A stretch of DNA of 64,000 bases from Phytoseiulus persimilis (Eukaryota; Arthropoda; Arachnida; Mesostigmata; Phytoseiidae). The DNA lies in contig CM075104.1 of NCBI GenBank assembly GCA_037576195.1, positions 11,052,211-11,116,210 on the forward strand, given 5' to 3'. Of this stretch, positions 48,218 to 61,278 are shown piece after piece; position 1 is the stretch's first letter; every line of letters begins with the position of its first letter. The notes beneath the pieces are model-generated. The model had not been told where the DNA came from and did no database searches. It saw only the letters and a program-made list of their open reading frames with translations. The position numbers and the translations under genes were made by a program.

Positions 48218-48665
48218 ATGAAAATTTGTGGTGGCATTTGCGGTTCATTTGAAATTTCGGATGTCTCCATTCCAACACGGGTTTCAGTCGTTCTACCGAA
48301 AAAAACTGGATCCATGGATCCAACGATTTGGACAATCGACGCTGCTGATGCTGCTGGCAGAACGAAACATCCGAAAGGCGAACTCCGAGTGCGTCTGCTT
48401 GTTTGCGCAAAAGGTAAGTGTCTCGGAAGTTTCCCCTCGATTTGTGGACCTCGCCTGATTCTGAGCCTGCCGTCTTTCCGAAAAATCTGTTCGTTGTTGG
48501 CATCGAATCGTGTCACTTATTTGTCGATGAGTTCTGTATCATTTTGAAGGCTCGAGGCGTAATCGACTCTGTCGAAATCAGGGAAGCGACTGCACCGTGG
48601 GTGTATTCCATCCTCATCCGGATGTTCACACTGATGGCATAGTATCTATGTTTTTATTTCAATGA
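48218..48665 (+). CDS. Candidate small spliced gene, about 103 residues
   Basis: A 56-base intron can be read at 48132-48187 in the leader (GTAAGTAATA to CTTCTGTCTAG). The following exon is open from its acceptor to a second strong donor (GTAAGT at 48414). Translation from the first ATG gives MKICGGICGSFEISDVSIPT and ends LRVRLLVCAKG at the donor. The exon 48550-48665 continues in phase to a stop (SRRNRLCRNQGSDCTVGVF and on). The product would be small and Cys-containing, without a clear signal peptide. No family recognised. The two strong donors and the TATA box are the main support. Confidence 0.3.
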
Positions 48666-50608
48666 AGTGAGTTCAGTTTCGGCATCCACTCTGGCCAAGA
48701 GAAAGCTTCAAGCAGTTGACTGTCGAGGCTATCGCAGCTGGCCAGCACTCCCGGCCCGCGGAGAACTATTAGACAAAAACGGGTGCAGATGCTTCCCAAT
48801 GCTGCTAGCTGTTTATGACACCCGAATAGTCTCTCTGAGTTTCTCATTCCAACTTGAGCTGCGCCTGCAGCTTTGAACTTTGAGAACGACTTTGAGTGGG
48901 CGACGCAGGCTGGTGTGCAATGACAATTTACCTCACCAAATATCGGGATGAACTAAGATATTGTGGTATGCTCAGTATTTGTTTGGGCAGGCAGCCTTTG
49001 GGGTTCTCAGCAAGCGCCTCCGGCTTGCGGAAACGTGAGTTACTCCGAACCGTGCTCTGGAGGAACCGCACAGCCAATATCGGAGTGACGAGAACGCATC
49101 ACTATGCTGACGAAGTCTCTCAGCTCGCCAGGCAAACGAGGGACGAGCAGATGTTTCAGAGTTCGACGGGGCGGATGAACTCAAGAAATAATCAACAAAC
49201 GTATTTTATAGGTACGAATAAGTTCCTCCTCGAAGGAGCTCTCGGAAAAGCCGTTGCGTCCCTCCGGAAGCTGAGTCCGGATATTCTCACCGGCCGATAA
49301 CGAGACAAGGACGCCCGAAATAAACTTCCGCACGAATTTCGTCGCGTTGATTCCGTAAGTCTGTATGGCCCATGCCTACTCCGAAGTCTCGATTGGATCG
49401 CGCTGGTCAGCTCGCATCATGTTCTGTTTTGATTGTTCGTTCATTCCGCGAGAGGTCTGCGTGGCGTAGTGTCTAAATGCTCGATGGTAGCGGCGTCACC
49501 AGACGAATCGTCTGGAGGAAACCAGCATGAAAGCATTCTGAATGGGGTGGCTTACATGAAAATTTCTCTCAACCGATTCTGCTGGCGACGCCAGCTATCG
49601 ATGGCCCGACCGGGCATCTGTGGCCCTTTCGTGAAGCTCTCAGCAAGGAGTCGGAACGTACGAGGATTTGTCTCTGGCCTCTGTGATAGTCTTGATATCC
49701 TCGTTATCATCAGTGTCATGGTTGTTTCTGCCACAATCAATATCATTGAATACAACATCAACGGCGCAATAAAGTGTATATTGCAAAATTAACAGGTTTA
49801 TCACAATGATGGTAATGATGAAACATATAAATAAATTATCATAATTAATATTATTATCTCCTCCGCCATATAGCAAAGTCTTTCACATTAATGATTAGCA
49901 TTAATCAGTTCATTTTAATTATTGTGTAATAGCTGTACGTATTTTCCACCGTAGCCATACTTAAGGTCCAGGCTCGACTCCGCTGTCATCGTCGTTTCAA
50001 CTTCGAACGTCGGCCCCATTCAGCTAAATGATCATTTCTGCGAAAATTTTAATGAGCTGGTGACGATGTCGATGATAGTTTGTTTCATTCATCCTTCTGA
50101 CTGAGTTCAGAGTGCTCACAAGCCAAGCGAATTCTCCAATCGTAAAAAAGAGGAAGAGCTCCCTGAAGGATTTTGTCAAGCATTCGGTTTCTAGGGCACG
50201 AAAGCCGTCATAATCAGCACCGCTCACCGCTGTTCTTCCTACAGTTGGTGTTCATTATTGTGATCATAGTTCTGCTGCATGAAGTGGCTTCCGCAAACTT
50301 AACAGTGTACAAACGGGCCAGCACGGAATAGCGTATCGAGGTCTTATTCCTCTGTGGGTTTGTTTCACAGCCGCTAGGGTGGCTGGCTAGCTAACGAGTT
50401 TCGGTTTGCCGCGGCTGTCTGATTGCCTATGAGAAGCGCGAGCTTCTCTCCGCCCGACGCTAATGAATTCGGCAAGAAGAGAAGCACTTTCGAGACACTC
50501 TCTTCAGCTGCATGGACACTCAACTTGCACCAACATCGAACTCCGATAACCAAAACATGGAATTCGATTAAGGCACGACATCCGTGGAGATGTCAGGTTT
50601 TGCGGCGC

Positions 50609-50616
50609 TATAAAAG
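50609..50616 (+). promoter_or_regulatory. TATA box with initiator-like TCACTG
   Basis: TATAAAAG stands 34 bases before the A of TCACTG (50641-50646), and a better initiator match, TCAGTT, follows at 50656-50661. The spacing fits an arthropod core promoter on the plus strand. The nearest ATG (50663) opens only 12 codons. The next frame, 80 codons from ATG 50797, is unrecognised. No downstream gene could be tied to it. Confidence 0.3.
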
Positions 50617-51209
50617 TGGCTCGAGGAGGCTAGCTCCAGTTCACTGCAATCTACTTCAGTTCATGAATAACATTCTTCCTCCTTGGACAGCGATAGCTTA
50701 AGGAACGGTAAAAGAACGACACTGTAGAATATAGAGGAGAAGTCGGCGGCAGCCTCCGGCAAAGAATCGAATAGCCCTTGTTGCGACACACAAAACATGG
50801 TTCGCGGATGCAGGTCCGGAGTTTTGACTACCCCGAGAAGTTCCGTCATCAAATCTGCAAAAACACTCAGCCGATTCGAGAATCAGTCTAGAGCAGTCAT
50901 CTCACGAGGCCTTTTAATGGTAGTTCCAGTCAAGCTTCCTTGTGGCGTGGATACAAGAGACTTTGTTGTTCTATCTTCCGCTGAGAGAGCGCTCCCAGTA
51001 GGAGAACAGATGCCCGACACTGCCATAAAAGAAAAGTAGTGCTTCCTTGCGCTTATGCCATTTGTCTACGTCGACGTCAACTTTGTCGTTGTCAGCCTCT
51101 AACGTTTTCCGTATTGACCGCGTTAACAGTCTGCGTTTCGTTTATAAAATATTGCATGTTGCCTCGACGTCAGTAACCAGGCCTAGCTCGAATATACAAA
51201 ATAACCAGT

Positions 51210-51512
51210 GGCTTCGAAGTTGGCAAAGAGGTTTCTGTGGTACTTTGTGGCACACCGAACACACTCGAATTGAGCTTTATGATCCTAGGATCACCGGTCA
51301 TCGTTCAGTTTTTCCAGGAAACCCACTCGTCCGACGTGGCAGAAGACAAGAAAACCCACAGCAGAGCGCCGAATCAGAGGAGTCAACGGGCCGGCCGGAG
51401 GCTTCTGCTGACTTGCCCCGTTCTGGGAGTCAATCCAGTCGGCCTATGCGTTGCGGTGGAAGACCTCTCGCTCGCCCTTCGCGCTATCACCGGCGGCGAA
51501 CTACAACTCGGA
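51210..51512 (+). CDS. Possible unrecognised exon
   Basis: An open frame after a possible acceptor (AATAACCAG at 51209) reads GFEVGKEVSVVLCGTPNTLE, then LSFMILGSPVIVQFFQETH, strand-like hydrophobic protein sequence, and later becomes Ser/Arg-rich. A second frame over the same tail is also open and looks disordered. There is a faint likeness to the last strand region of the checkpoint clamp protein Rad9, too weak to name it. No further exons were found. Confidence 0.15.
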
Positions 51513-54500
51513 TGAAATGGCTTCACTACGGCTAGAAAAAGTTCCCTCAGGATTTGCTGTGCTCAGACTCCGCTCAAGATTCGCGTGACGCCGAACACTC
51601 AGCCAGCGTCCGTTTGTTTGCTTGCTTGTTTCATAGTATGTTTGCAGCTCGCGTGTATTCCTATTCGTGTCATGTTTCAGATGAAGTGACGAGGGAAGCG
51701 TTCGCACATGTTCTGTCTCATTCCTTCATTTCAAACCAGGCCGAAACTGTTTCCGTCAGTTTTAGGTAGCGGTTGCCGCTGGATCCACAGATTCATTCGA
51801 CGCATTCGTAGCAGGTAGGTAGATGATCAGAGGAAATTCGACCGATCATGAGCTGAGAAAGATCGACAAGGAAAGGTCGCTTGACAGGATAGATCAATAT
51901 CGCAAAAATTCGTCGTCTTGTGGACAGTGTTGCTCTCGGTGAGTGCAGTACTCATTGTGGCAGGCTGGTTTGTTTATTCAGTTTCTTCCCTCCGAATTTC
52001 TTAACGACGAACGTCTTGACAAATTACTTCAAACTCTACGGCTAATCCACCCCGTAAACAAAAGCTACGAGGCTTGAGCTGAGCCATGATTCTTCTCCGT
52101 CCTTCGTTCGGCTACCTGAAGAGTGACCCTCGAAACTTGTCAATGGTGCGTTCCAGTGGATCCGGTGAGAAGTCCATCACCCTAGAAGCTTGTATGCGGA
52201 CGACGGCGTCTTTATTGCTGCTCTTCGGAAGCCGGTGGTAAAGTCTTCTCCGACTCGAACCGATCGAGAGTGCCGTCGCTCAGACTAAGTAGAGCGGCAT
52301 CACAGAACCGGGCTGGTACGATCGATTTTGTGTAGCGTCTTCGCGCCCGAATTCGATCGTCGCCGTCGTGACGCGAATCGCTCCTTCGCTTCGTCAAGCT
52401 TCGAAGGTGTATTCATTCGTTCTGTGTTGATTGGCTATACAGGCTTGCTTTGCACTAAAGGGTGGCTTTACAGTCGCTCGAAAGCACTTTAGGATAATTC
52501 TCTCAACTAATGATTCAATCAATGAGACTTTGTTTATCTTATCACTAGTTGTTCCGACGAAGTGAATTTACGTACACATTCGTATCGCGCTTCCGCCCTC
52601 TCGGTATGTAACAAAATAACAACTTTTCTATTGCTAGAATTTCCGTTCGTATATTCAACTTCACGCGTTGGTCTGCTTGTCGAAGAAGCGAACCCGATCA
52701 GCTTCAGCTCGTCCTCCATTCTTTCTACCATATCACTAGGCTCACCCGGAAAGCTGGAGTTGGTTCAAAGCCCTCCCCGAATCGGACGTTTGGGCCGTCA
52801 GCGGATGGCAGCTAGATGGCGAAGTCCCAAGGCGCGCACGAATTCCTAGTTTGTCGTCCCGGCCGCCGCAACTCCCGTGGTTTTCAGCGTCATGCTCTTG
52901 ACTACCGGGTTGTTTTGGGATATAATCTTTAGTCGCTCCGTTATCGGAAAAATCCTGGCTCGATCGAATCCGTTTCAATCTCTCTTCGACGTTGCCGATG
53001 GCCAGATCACAAGCATGGTGCCTATGCGTTTTCCATCGAATTGGGTTCTCGGATGAGTTTAGGCATGTAGTGCATTCGAAAGCCGTCAGGAAGGCGGACT
53101 GCTCTGTGAGTCGACTCGAGCGCGAGAAACAGAAAGCTTCCGCTACAGTTGTGCCGTATCAAGCGTGTCCTCTGCAACAGGATTCCGATCAGAGTAACTA
53201 ATAGCCACCACAGAGAGGAGTGGGAACGAGTCAAGCATGATCGCCGTTCTCTCCGAAATCATTCGTCAGGCTGTACCCATTACAGTTGTAGTATTGTCAT
53301 CGTCATTGTCATCATGTCACCAACGTAAAATGGATGCTTATCACGATCGAAAACAACAGAGTTAAACAATTTGGGACAGCGGTTGTCTCCCTTGGGCGTT
53401 GCTGTCGTCGAAGCGATCCGCTCCACCAAACGGGAGGGACATTTCTCCTCTCGTCGATATCGCAGACAACTACCCGATCTGACCCGGAACCTGAGATCTA
53501 CGTTTTTGCCACAGCTATGCCGCCTCTAACTTTATCATGCGAGAACTACACCGCCGGGCGAAACTTGCCATCTAGAGCACCTTCAATTAGTCTTCGGCAT
53601 GAATTTAAAAATCATTACTCTTGTCATCATTATAGAATTGTAACAGTTTCGTTAATAGTGGTAATATCGCTCTCGAGTCAATGCCCGTACTTTGTACTTA
53701 TTGAACGTTAACGGTTCGGTGCAGCTCGCCCACCACTGCTCCCGATTGCTCGCCGGTCGCCGTTTTGAAAATTGACCCGACTGGCTAGCTCGGATCGAGG
53801 CGTGTCAGGAGCGAACGCAATCAGTACTCATGAAGAACGTTTGTGCTCGTTAAATCGAGTTCAAGAAGTTTTCACTGTCGTTGCTCCGCCTCCCGCGACC
53901 CCGCTTCATGAGTTCGTGGGTCTTTCATGCGAGGGTCAGCGTCTTTCATCCTCGTCTTCGATGATCCTCCTCCTACTCCTCATCAGCATCATCAAAATCA
54001 TAACAGCTCCACCCTGAACATTGTGATAAGCTCATGTGTCTGCAATCGACGATTGCGCTGCTCGGTGGCCGGCCGTACGAAATATGTGCAGCTCCGTTCA
54101 GAGTGCCTCTTCTGCATGAGATAGTAAGTAAATCTGGTGGAATACATCGACTGAGTTTTGATAGAGTTTCCTTCAAGTTGTCTCCCCTCCGCCTCCTCGG
54201 TTGAATTCGTGTGTTGTCCCAATGACTCCGTGGTTTGTATGCTCTCGAATGTACGTTATGACTTGCTCGTCCCTTCTTGGCTCCGCACTCAGGTCTCCAC
54301 GATCAAGGTCGTCAGAAGGCATAGGTTTGTTGCACCGTGACCGCTCAGTGTGGGCGCACGCTCTGATTGTAATCGTAATCGTCTCTTTCACTCCCCTGAC
54401 TGCAGCTCGTCGCTTTGTAAACCGCGTTCTCCCAAAGTTCAATAAAATGGCTCATCCAAAGTCAGGTATTGCACAAAATCTCTCAACGCGTATCTACATC

Positions 54501-54799
54501 TTTCAAGGGTACAAACTCGTTTTGTGAGAAAAATTTGAGATTGAGAGGATGAGAGTCTAACCACGCAAATTGATGGATCATCAAAACAGCGATGCAGAAG
54601 AGAGGTGACGATGAAATGGCAAAATAGGTTTTTTCTGCAGCACCTTCGCCGCGCAGCTCCATGTTCGAGTTGTGGATGTGGATGGATTGACCAATGTCAA
54701 CAACGATATCGTGTGAGAAGCCGCTGGAATTCCATTCGTGAAAAAAGTCTATCGGTAATGATGATTAAGAACGTTAAGAGCCTAAATCGAGTGAGGCGA

Positions 54800-57700
54800 T
54801 TAGGTGACGGAAGAGCTGGGCAAGTGGCTGGAGCTCTGGCCGTGCGTCTTGGCATGGGCGTTGAGATTGCCTCGATTCGCGAAGCCTTTCCCGCAAGTTG
54901 TACACTGAAAAGGCTTGGCGCCGGTGTGCACTGACATGTGCCGTTTGACCGTCGACTTCTGCGAGAAGCGCTTGCCGCACACTTCGCAGCTGAAGGGCTT
55001 CTCTCCGGTATGAGTGCGCATGTGAATCTTGATGCGTTCCTTGTCCGCGAACCTGGTGGCAGGAGCGATTCTCGTGAGTTACCTGGGCTCGCGCAGGTTA
55101 ATCATCGGTCGCTCGAGCGGGCTGGCTCCGGAGCCGACTCGGAATCGTGAGCATTTCCAGCTGACATTAGATAGCATAATCGCCGATGAAGGTCTCTTAC
55201 CTCTTACCGCATACTTCACAGGGAAAGGGTCTCTCTCCTGTGTGCGATCTGAAATGTCGGGTCAAAGAAGTCTTCTGGCTGAACTTGTTGCCACACTGTT
55301 CGCATTTGAACGGTTTCTCGCCGGAGTGACTTCTCATGTGCAGCTGGTAAACGTTCCGAGTAGCCAGAACTTTGCTGCACACGGGGCAGATGTGCTGCTT
55401 GCTCCCTCCCCCAACGGTGGCCGTTGTCGCGCTCGATGCGGCCAGCGCTCCTTGTGAAGAACCGGCCTGCTGCTGTTGGTGATGCTGCTGCTGCTGCTGG
55501 TGATGAGATGATCCGAGAGTTTTTCTCTTACTGTGCCGAGCTGTCGCATGATGAGAACTGCCAGCCTGGTGCTGAGCTTGTTGTTGATGCTGTTGGTCAT
55601 CAGTGGTCGAGTGACTCGGACCCGGATGCCCGATCAGTGAATGACTAGTGGTTGAGGGCAAGATGGAGCCCTGGGCCTGGGTTTGGGAGAAGTCCAGTGA
55701 GCCATACTATTGATTGATGCGGCGGGGATGTCATTCGGAAGATGTGGGCAGAGGAGGAACGAAAATAAAAAGGAGAGAAAACGAGAAATAAATTTAGCAT
55801 GGCAACAAACAAGCACAAAACATCCGAAGGGCGGGATCTGCCATCCGGAGTTGTACCATCCACTCACTCATAGCATAAATCGATCAATCAATCAATCAAA
55901 AAGTCACAGCGAGTCAAGGAGTCACCAAGACCTCACCTCTGAAGGATCGAGATCGGCCTTCAATCCTATGTGTTCTTGTTTGAGGAACACGGGTGAAACG
56001 GGCAAATTCAGGGATGATCCTTGGATTTTGGGCAACAGGGATAAAGATGCATCACTTTGATATTGCCAATCGTGCTGAGGTTCGGATGAATGAGACGGGA
56101 GCAGTTGAGAGATGCTCCGATTCGAAAATACATGTTGACTGAGCTGCGAAAGAAAATGCGATTAGAGATCGGAGCCCCTAGCTCGATGCGCGATTTCTCA
56201 TCCGCGGTACGACTAGCTTCTATAAATCACAAAAACATCTTATGGTTATGGTTATGGTTCATCTTCTCCGCAAACTTCGATTAGCTCGTGTCTAGGATAA
56301 GGAATTCCGATACTGCCTCCGACTGCTCTTTTGCATCTGCGGCCCTTGTCAAGGATGAATCGCGGGAGAGGGTGGGATCAGGTGAACAGCGGTTCCATCA
56401 AGCTGCAAGTATTCAATCAGGTCAAGCGCTCACCTCTAGAGAGCTCTGAGAGTGACTGTGGAGTTGCTGCTGTTGGGATGAATGGTCGGCGGATTGTTGT
56501 AATGAGGAGGGAACAGAAGGAGGGGACGATTCTTTCTTGATGATTGAGGAAACGGGGGGAAGACGGGAGACTCCATGGGAAGAGAGAAATGAGTCCACGC
56601 TGTTTTCCTCGCTAACAGCCCCCAACGGCCCGAGTCCCGCGCCGCTTGGGCTGCTCGCCCCGGAGCCTGAAAACACAATGAAGCCTTACACGACTGCGTT
56701 TCATCCGAATCTTCTCGAGTTCTCTTCAACGGACGGCCGAAGCCACCTCCAGCTCCTGTCTGGCCTCAACATCGACGAAGTAGGCCAACCCGAGCAGGCT
56801 CAGATCGAGCATTTCGTCTCGCGGAGCCCATTGGGGAAATTTGGCTCGTTGGCAACGTTTCCAAGGGAGTGAGACTTTCGGAGAGACAACCTCCCAGAGG
56901 CCATGAATACGGTGACTGAGCAGAATCCGAACAGACGACACGGGGCGATTTCTCGATAGCAGACTGAGCTTGGCTTTGCATGAGATAATGCTCCCATCAT
57001 CGGCGGCAGCATCGTCTTCCGCGGAAAGCATGGACGGCCAATCATGACCTTGGGAGCTGCAACAGCAGCTGACGATGATGATGGCCAACGACAGCGACAG
57101 ACAGACAGTCAGCCGGCCAGTCAGTCAGCCGACGGGCCGGCCGGCATGTTAGTGGTGAATCTTCTCAGCCAACAAAGAGCACTCGATGTGATGATGAGTC
57201 ACTCTGCCAGCCCGACTTGGCTGAGAGCTGGCGGAGCTGGTTCGGCGTTGCGGATGGAGAGTATCTGGCATCGTACCAGAAAAGAAGAACGAGAATAAAA
57301 TACCGAAAGAACAACTGCCTGTTGTCAGCTGGACGAGAACGCTTTGGCTTCGGAGACTGGGTCACCAAGCTGTCTACGGCCGGCGTCATCGTTATTCTCC
57401 AGGGTCGCCGATTCCGTTGATGGCAGTGGACAGGAGCAACGTGGCTCGAACGGAGTTCGAATGCGGCGACAACCCCGACGACATTTCTCGGCCGCCATTT
57501 TGACGGAGAGCGCAACTCCATTCCAGGTCATGTGACCATCCAGACACGAGAATCACGGTTGCGCATGAGCTTGGTCGGCTCGGTGAGCCACGCGCAGCCG
57601 CAGGCCAGGAAAGTTCAAGTTCCCGACACGAACAGGTTCTCAGAGACGACCGCGAGTAAATGAATTTCTCCCGAAAGAGAGGAATCGTCTCGTAACAGAG

Positions 57701-58675
57701 GGAGATGGAGAGCAATACAGAAACCTCGTTTCACTCTGTCTCCGGTTAATTGTCTATTCGTGTGCGAGCGTGGGAGCCTTGGTTGACCTTGGCCGCCTAG
57801 GCGTCAAGGTGCGCCGACACCGAGAGATGAAAGCGAGCCGGGCAGCTCAGGCGTCGTTCTTCGACTTCGGCGCTGGCGCCTCCTCCTTTTTGCGTCGAGT
57901 CCCCCGGAACCCCACTCGGGGGAAAGGTAATCGACAACGCGCGGTCAACGGCTGCACGACTTACCGAGGAAGTCGAGATCGTCGACGTAAGGCAGTAGAC
58001 TGCCGCCATGGTGTCCAAGCGTCAGCGGCATGTGAGCGACGCTGCCCGGCGAAGGAGGGCCTTGGGGATGGACCGGGGACAGATCGTCTGGGGAAGGTGG
58101 GCCCAGCTGCGTCAGAGGCAGCGAAGGCAACGAGAGACTCACGTTGAGAGCCGTGTGGCCGGAGGAGCCGGCCGTCACCGGGGACAGTGACGGTCCGCAA
58201 GCCCCCGACCACAAGCTGGATGACTGCAGGGAACTGCAACGAAAGCTGGGTGAAAACGGGCACATTTTCCTCGTTCGCTACAACCACTAGTCTCCACCAG
58301 CGAAGCAATTAACAGCACTCGGCGAAGTCACCGCGAATCGGGCGTCCGCAGAAAGGCAGCCGAGGAAGCGTTCGCAGCGGAAGTGGTCTTCGGCGATCCG
58401 AGGAGCGCCACGAGGGAAAAGAGGAACGAGAGGAGAGGGTCGGACAGGGAGACTCGAATCGCGATTCTCGTCAACTGTTCCTCGACGAATGCTGGAACTC
58501 ACCGTTGGGTAAGGTGTGAGAGCGAGTGCTGTTGCCCACTGATCAGTTGCAACTGTTGCTGAGAGAGTGAGAGTTGCTGGGGGGTTTGCTGGCCAGGAAA
58601 CGGGTTCGTACCACCGCTGTCCGAGTCAAGGGATCTCTGATTGGACGACGAGGGTGATGGAGATTGTCCGCTCAT
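54800..58675 (-). CDS. Five-finger C2H2 zinc-finger protein, 5 coding exons
   Basis: A probable nuclear DNA-binding regulator. Coding exons, 5' to 3': 58675-58503, 58233-57965, 56666-56434, 55676-55201, 55052-54800. All four GT-AG joints agree in phase and give 1404 nt, 467 residues. It starts [20 protein letters not shown]; an in-frame stop lies just upstream of this ATG. Residues 1-320 are Ser/Pro/Gln/His-rich and probably disordered, with several SP pairs and a KKESSP stretch. Five contiguous C2H2 fingers follow at 28-residue spacing, starting at Cys322, 350, 378, 406 and 434, with HTGEKP-type linkers. Finger 1 has an atypical tip ([13 protein letters not shown]). Finger 3 ([17 protein letters not shown]) is split by the last intron. 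After finger 5 there are 13 residues and the stop. The array resembles Krueppel-type proteins, but I cannot assign an ortholog. Confidence 0.92.
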
Positions 58676-58757
58676 GGTACGTGATGATCATAGTGCTCTC
58701 TCGCTGGCCCTCCCGCGCGATAGTCCAGGTACGCTCGGATGGATGGGCTGGAGGACT

Positions 58758-58803
58758 GACGGACGGACGGACCGACGGACGGTTGGACGGACCGACCGAC
58801 GGG
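58758..58803. repeat. Imperfect (GACG)n tetranucleotide repeat
   Basis: Runs of GACG/GACC units with a few substitutions, about 80-130 bases before the zinc-finger start codon on the minus strand, so probably in its 5' UTR or core promoter region. Confidence 0.85.
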
Positions 58804-61240
58804 CACCGAAACAGGACCGACGAAAACGATCGACCGTCAGAACGATAGCTCGTCACAGAGCCCGGAGGCCTCCGACAACGGCGAGGATAAGAATGATATG
58901 AGGACAATAACGACCCCGAATTCGCCCCGCGTTGCTTCTGCCGAACCGTGGACGGCGAGTCTCGCTCGAGTGCTGCAGGTGGAGCTTGAAACTAGGGGCG
59001 ACGGAGATTCCGGGTGCCTCCTCAGGTCTCAAGCCGCTCTCGACGGCTTTCCTCATTGTTTCTGCAAAGAGATGGGGTAAGCGTGTTAGAGCAAGCGTCG
59101 CGAATCACGCCGAAATCCAATAGCTTCTGGATGTTATGAGTTTCGTTTTCTGCAGCGATTCCGATGCGTGAAGGGGCGGGTGGGTGTCATGCTGGAAAAC
59201 GAATCGAGGAAAGAGAGGCGAACACGACTTTCGGCTCAAACAACGACCTTCCGCCAGGTGGCCGCCGCGCAGCGGGACGAAACACGAAATCGCCAGAAAG
59301 AGTTATTCCATTGTTTTTTCTCCGATTTCTTTCCAGGAGTTCTACCCGGATGGAGGTATCGCCTATACCTCGGCCACTCCGTGGGGATCTCCCACAAATA
59401 TTCGACGCATTCTAGCTCTTAGGTTTGGCCAGAATAGAGTTCGGGAGGGCATCCAGGTCTTCGGCATGGAACTTTCGAAGATTTCGCAAAACTCCGGGTT
59501 TTCTCGTTGGGCGACGAAAGCGAGCCGTTGGATAGAATCATTCCGCTCTGGAAAACCATGGAAAGTGGAGATTCGACCACGGCTCATCCGCGCCCGGAGA
59601 AAAACGGCTCTGGTGCTTCTCCGGGAACGGAGTTGCTGGAACATGGCGTTCCACATCAATCTCCGAGTCTTGCCCCACTGCGCGGGGGCCACTGCTTGGA
59701 AGTCACGCGACCGTTGGGCAGCTTCGCCCTCAGTTAAACCAGAGTTATACGAGGAAGGAGCGGCCGGTCTGCTCGCTCGGCTTGCCGCACAACCGACTGC
59801 CAGCCTTCAAGACGGTCCTCAGAACAGTCAGGCCAGCCGAGCGGCCTGCCCGGCCGCTTGGTGTCTGACGCTGGCTGCCGAAGAGGCTGCAGTCGGGTAG
59901 GCAGTCAGGTATGTAGGCAGATAGGGCCTGCCAACTGGCTGGCTGAGTCGCACAGCTGATCGTTAGAATTTCTTTCCTCTCAGAGCATCGGGATCGTGTG
60001 AGAGCTGAACAATCTTATGTAACAGCGACCCGCTCAAAATCCTCTGTGACGATGATGGGGCCGATGCTTGAATGGAACCGTTACGATCGCAAAATCGGAC
60101 TGGGCAGGACTGTCCGCGCTCGCTCGGAGCTCGCGAGCGGCGCGTTCCGGGCTAGCTCTCCCCTGAAAGAGGTCGAAACACGATCGCTATCTGTTCCGAG
60201 GGAAACCGCTCGGAATTCGTGGATCGAGTCGCGAAACTCCTCCGAAAGCTCAAGCCCGCGCACCTGGAGCATCAAAGTTGCTCGAAGGGAGCGACGTGGA
60301 AACGAACCGGAGGTTGATTCTATTCCAACGGTTCACAATCGACAGGAAATCTCTAGAACGTGGGTTCGCCACGATTCTCCGGAGTGTTTGTGCCCACTTC
60401 CCCCATTTCCCATCGAAATAGGAGCGTGGGGGTTTTCCGCGTCGAAAGGCAAAGACTCCGCATTGCCTCGCTCGGTTCTGTCTCGTTGGTAAGCGAACGT
60501 CGACGATTCGCAATTCGCGTTGCGTTACGTTATGTCAGAAAAGAGAAAGAAGCGGACGGAGAGCCGCCATTACGGCCGCTGCTGCTGCCTCGGCTGCGAC
60601 CGCCGCTGTCACTGGAACATCCGACACAGAAAAGACGCGAAGAGAAAGAAGAGAACGATAAAAGTGAAATTCAAGGCCAAGGTCAGACTAGTCGAAACAC
60701 GATTTTGATTCTGAGCGTTTTGCACGCCTTCTCGGCATAACTAACCAGCGTCGGCGAGTCGCGGCAACAGAGCCTCTTCGTCATGCTGAAGTACAGCCGC
60801 CGCCCTCGGCTCCGCTGTTCCGGTTTTCTTTTGTTGGAGCCAAGTCATTAGAGTTAGCAAGACGGAGACATGGATCTCAGCATCGCCGAGAGCTGTTCAA
60901 AATCTCCGCCGAGCGGCTCCCATCGCTGACAAGTTCGCATTCATTCGGGAAACGACCGCGCATCCCAGGCCCAAAACGCTCCAGCCACCCGGAGTTCACC
61001 GAATCCCCATTCCCACTCCGTCCTCGCTGCTCCGTCCCCATTTGGTACTTCTGATCGGGGCTATGAGCGCGACGACGAGGTGTCAAATGCACCACTCGTC
61101 CGTCTGCTCGACTGTCGTCGAATGGTTCTTATGAACGGCATCGTCTGCTGTTTCTTTAAAAGGTTCTTTCCGCGAGGGTCCCTTCCGAAGGACTCGCTCA
61201 CGAGCTGAGTCCAATTCGGGAGTGACCGTGATAGCAACTG

Positions 61241-61278
61241 TCGGTCGGTCGGTCGGTCGGTCGGTCGGTCGGTCGGTC
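61241..61278. repeat. (TCGG)n microsatellite
   Basis: More than nine perfect tandem TCGG units in the GC-rich flank upstream of the zinc-finger gene, followed by an imperfect CCGTC end. Confidence 0.95.

Larger units (their letters stand above)
48666..54799. other. Gene-poor stretch before the zinc-finger gene
   Basis: Apart from the TATA box at 50609 and the possible exon at 51210 nothing is recognised. An AT-rich patch lies at 49795-49930. AATAAA on the plus strand at 54441 has no gene assigned to it. Confidence 0.4.

Noticed and set aside
59184-59900. 238-codon plus-strand frame
   Set aside because: Lies in GC-rich, stop-poor sequence with other overlapping open frames; composition and lack of any motif suggest chance.
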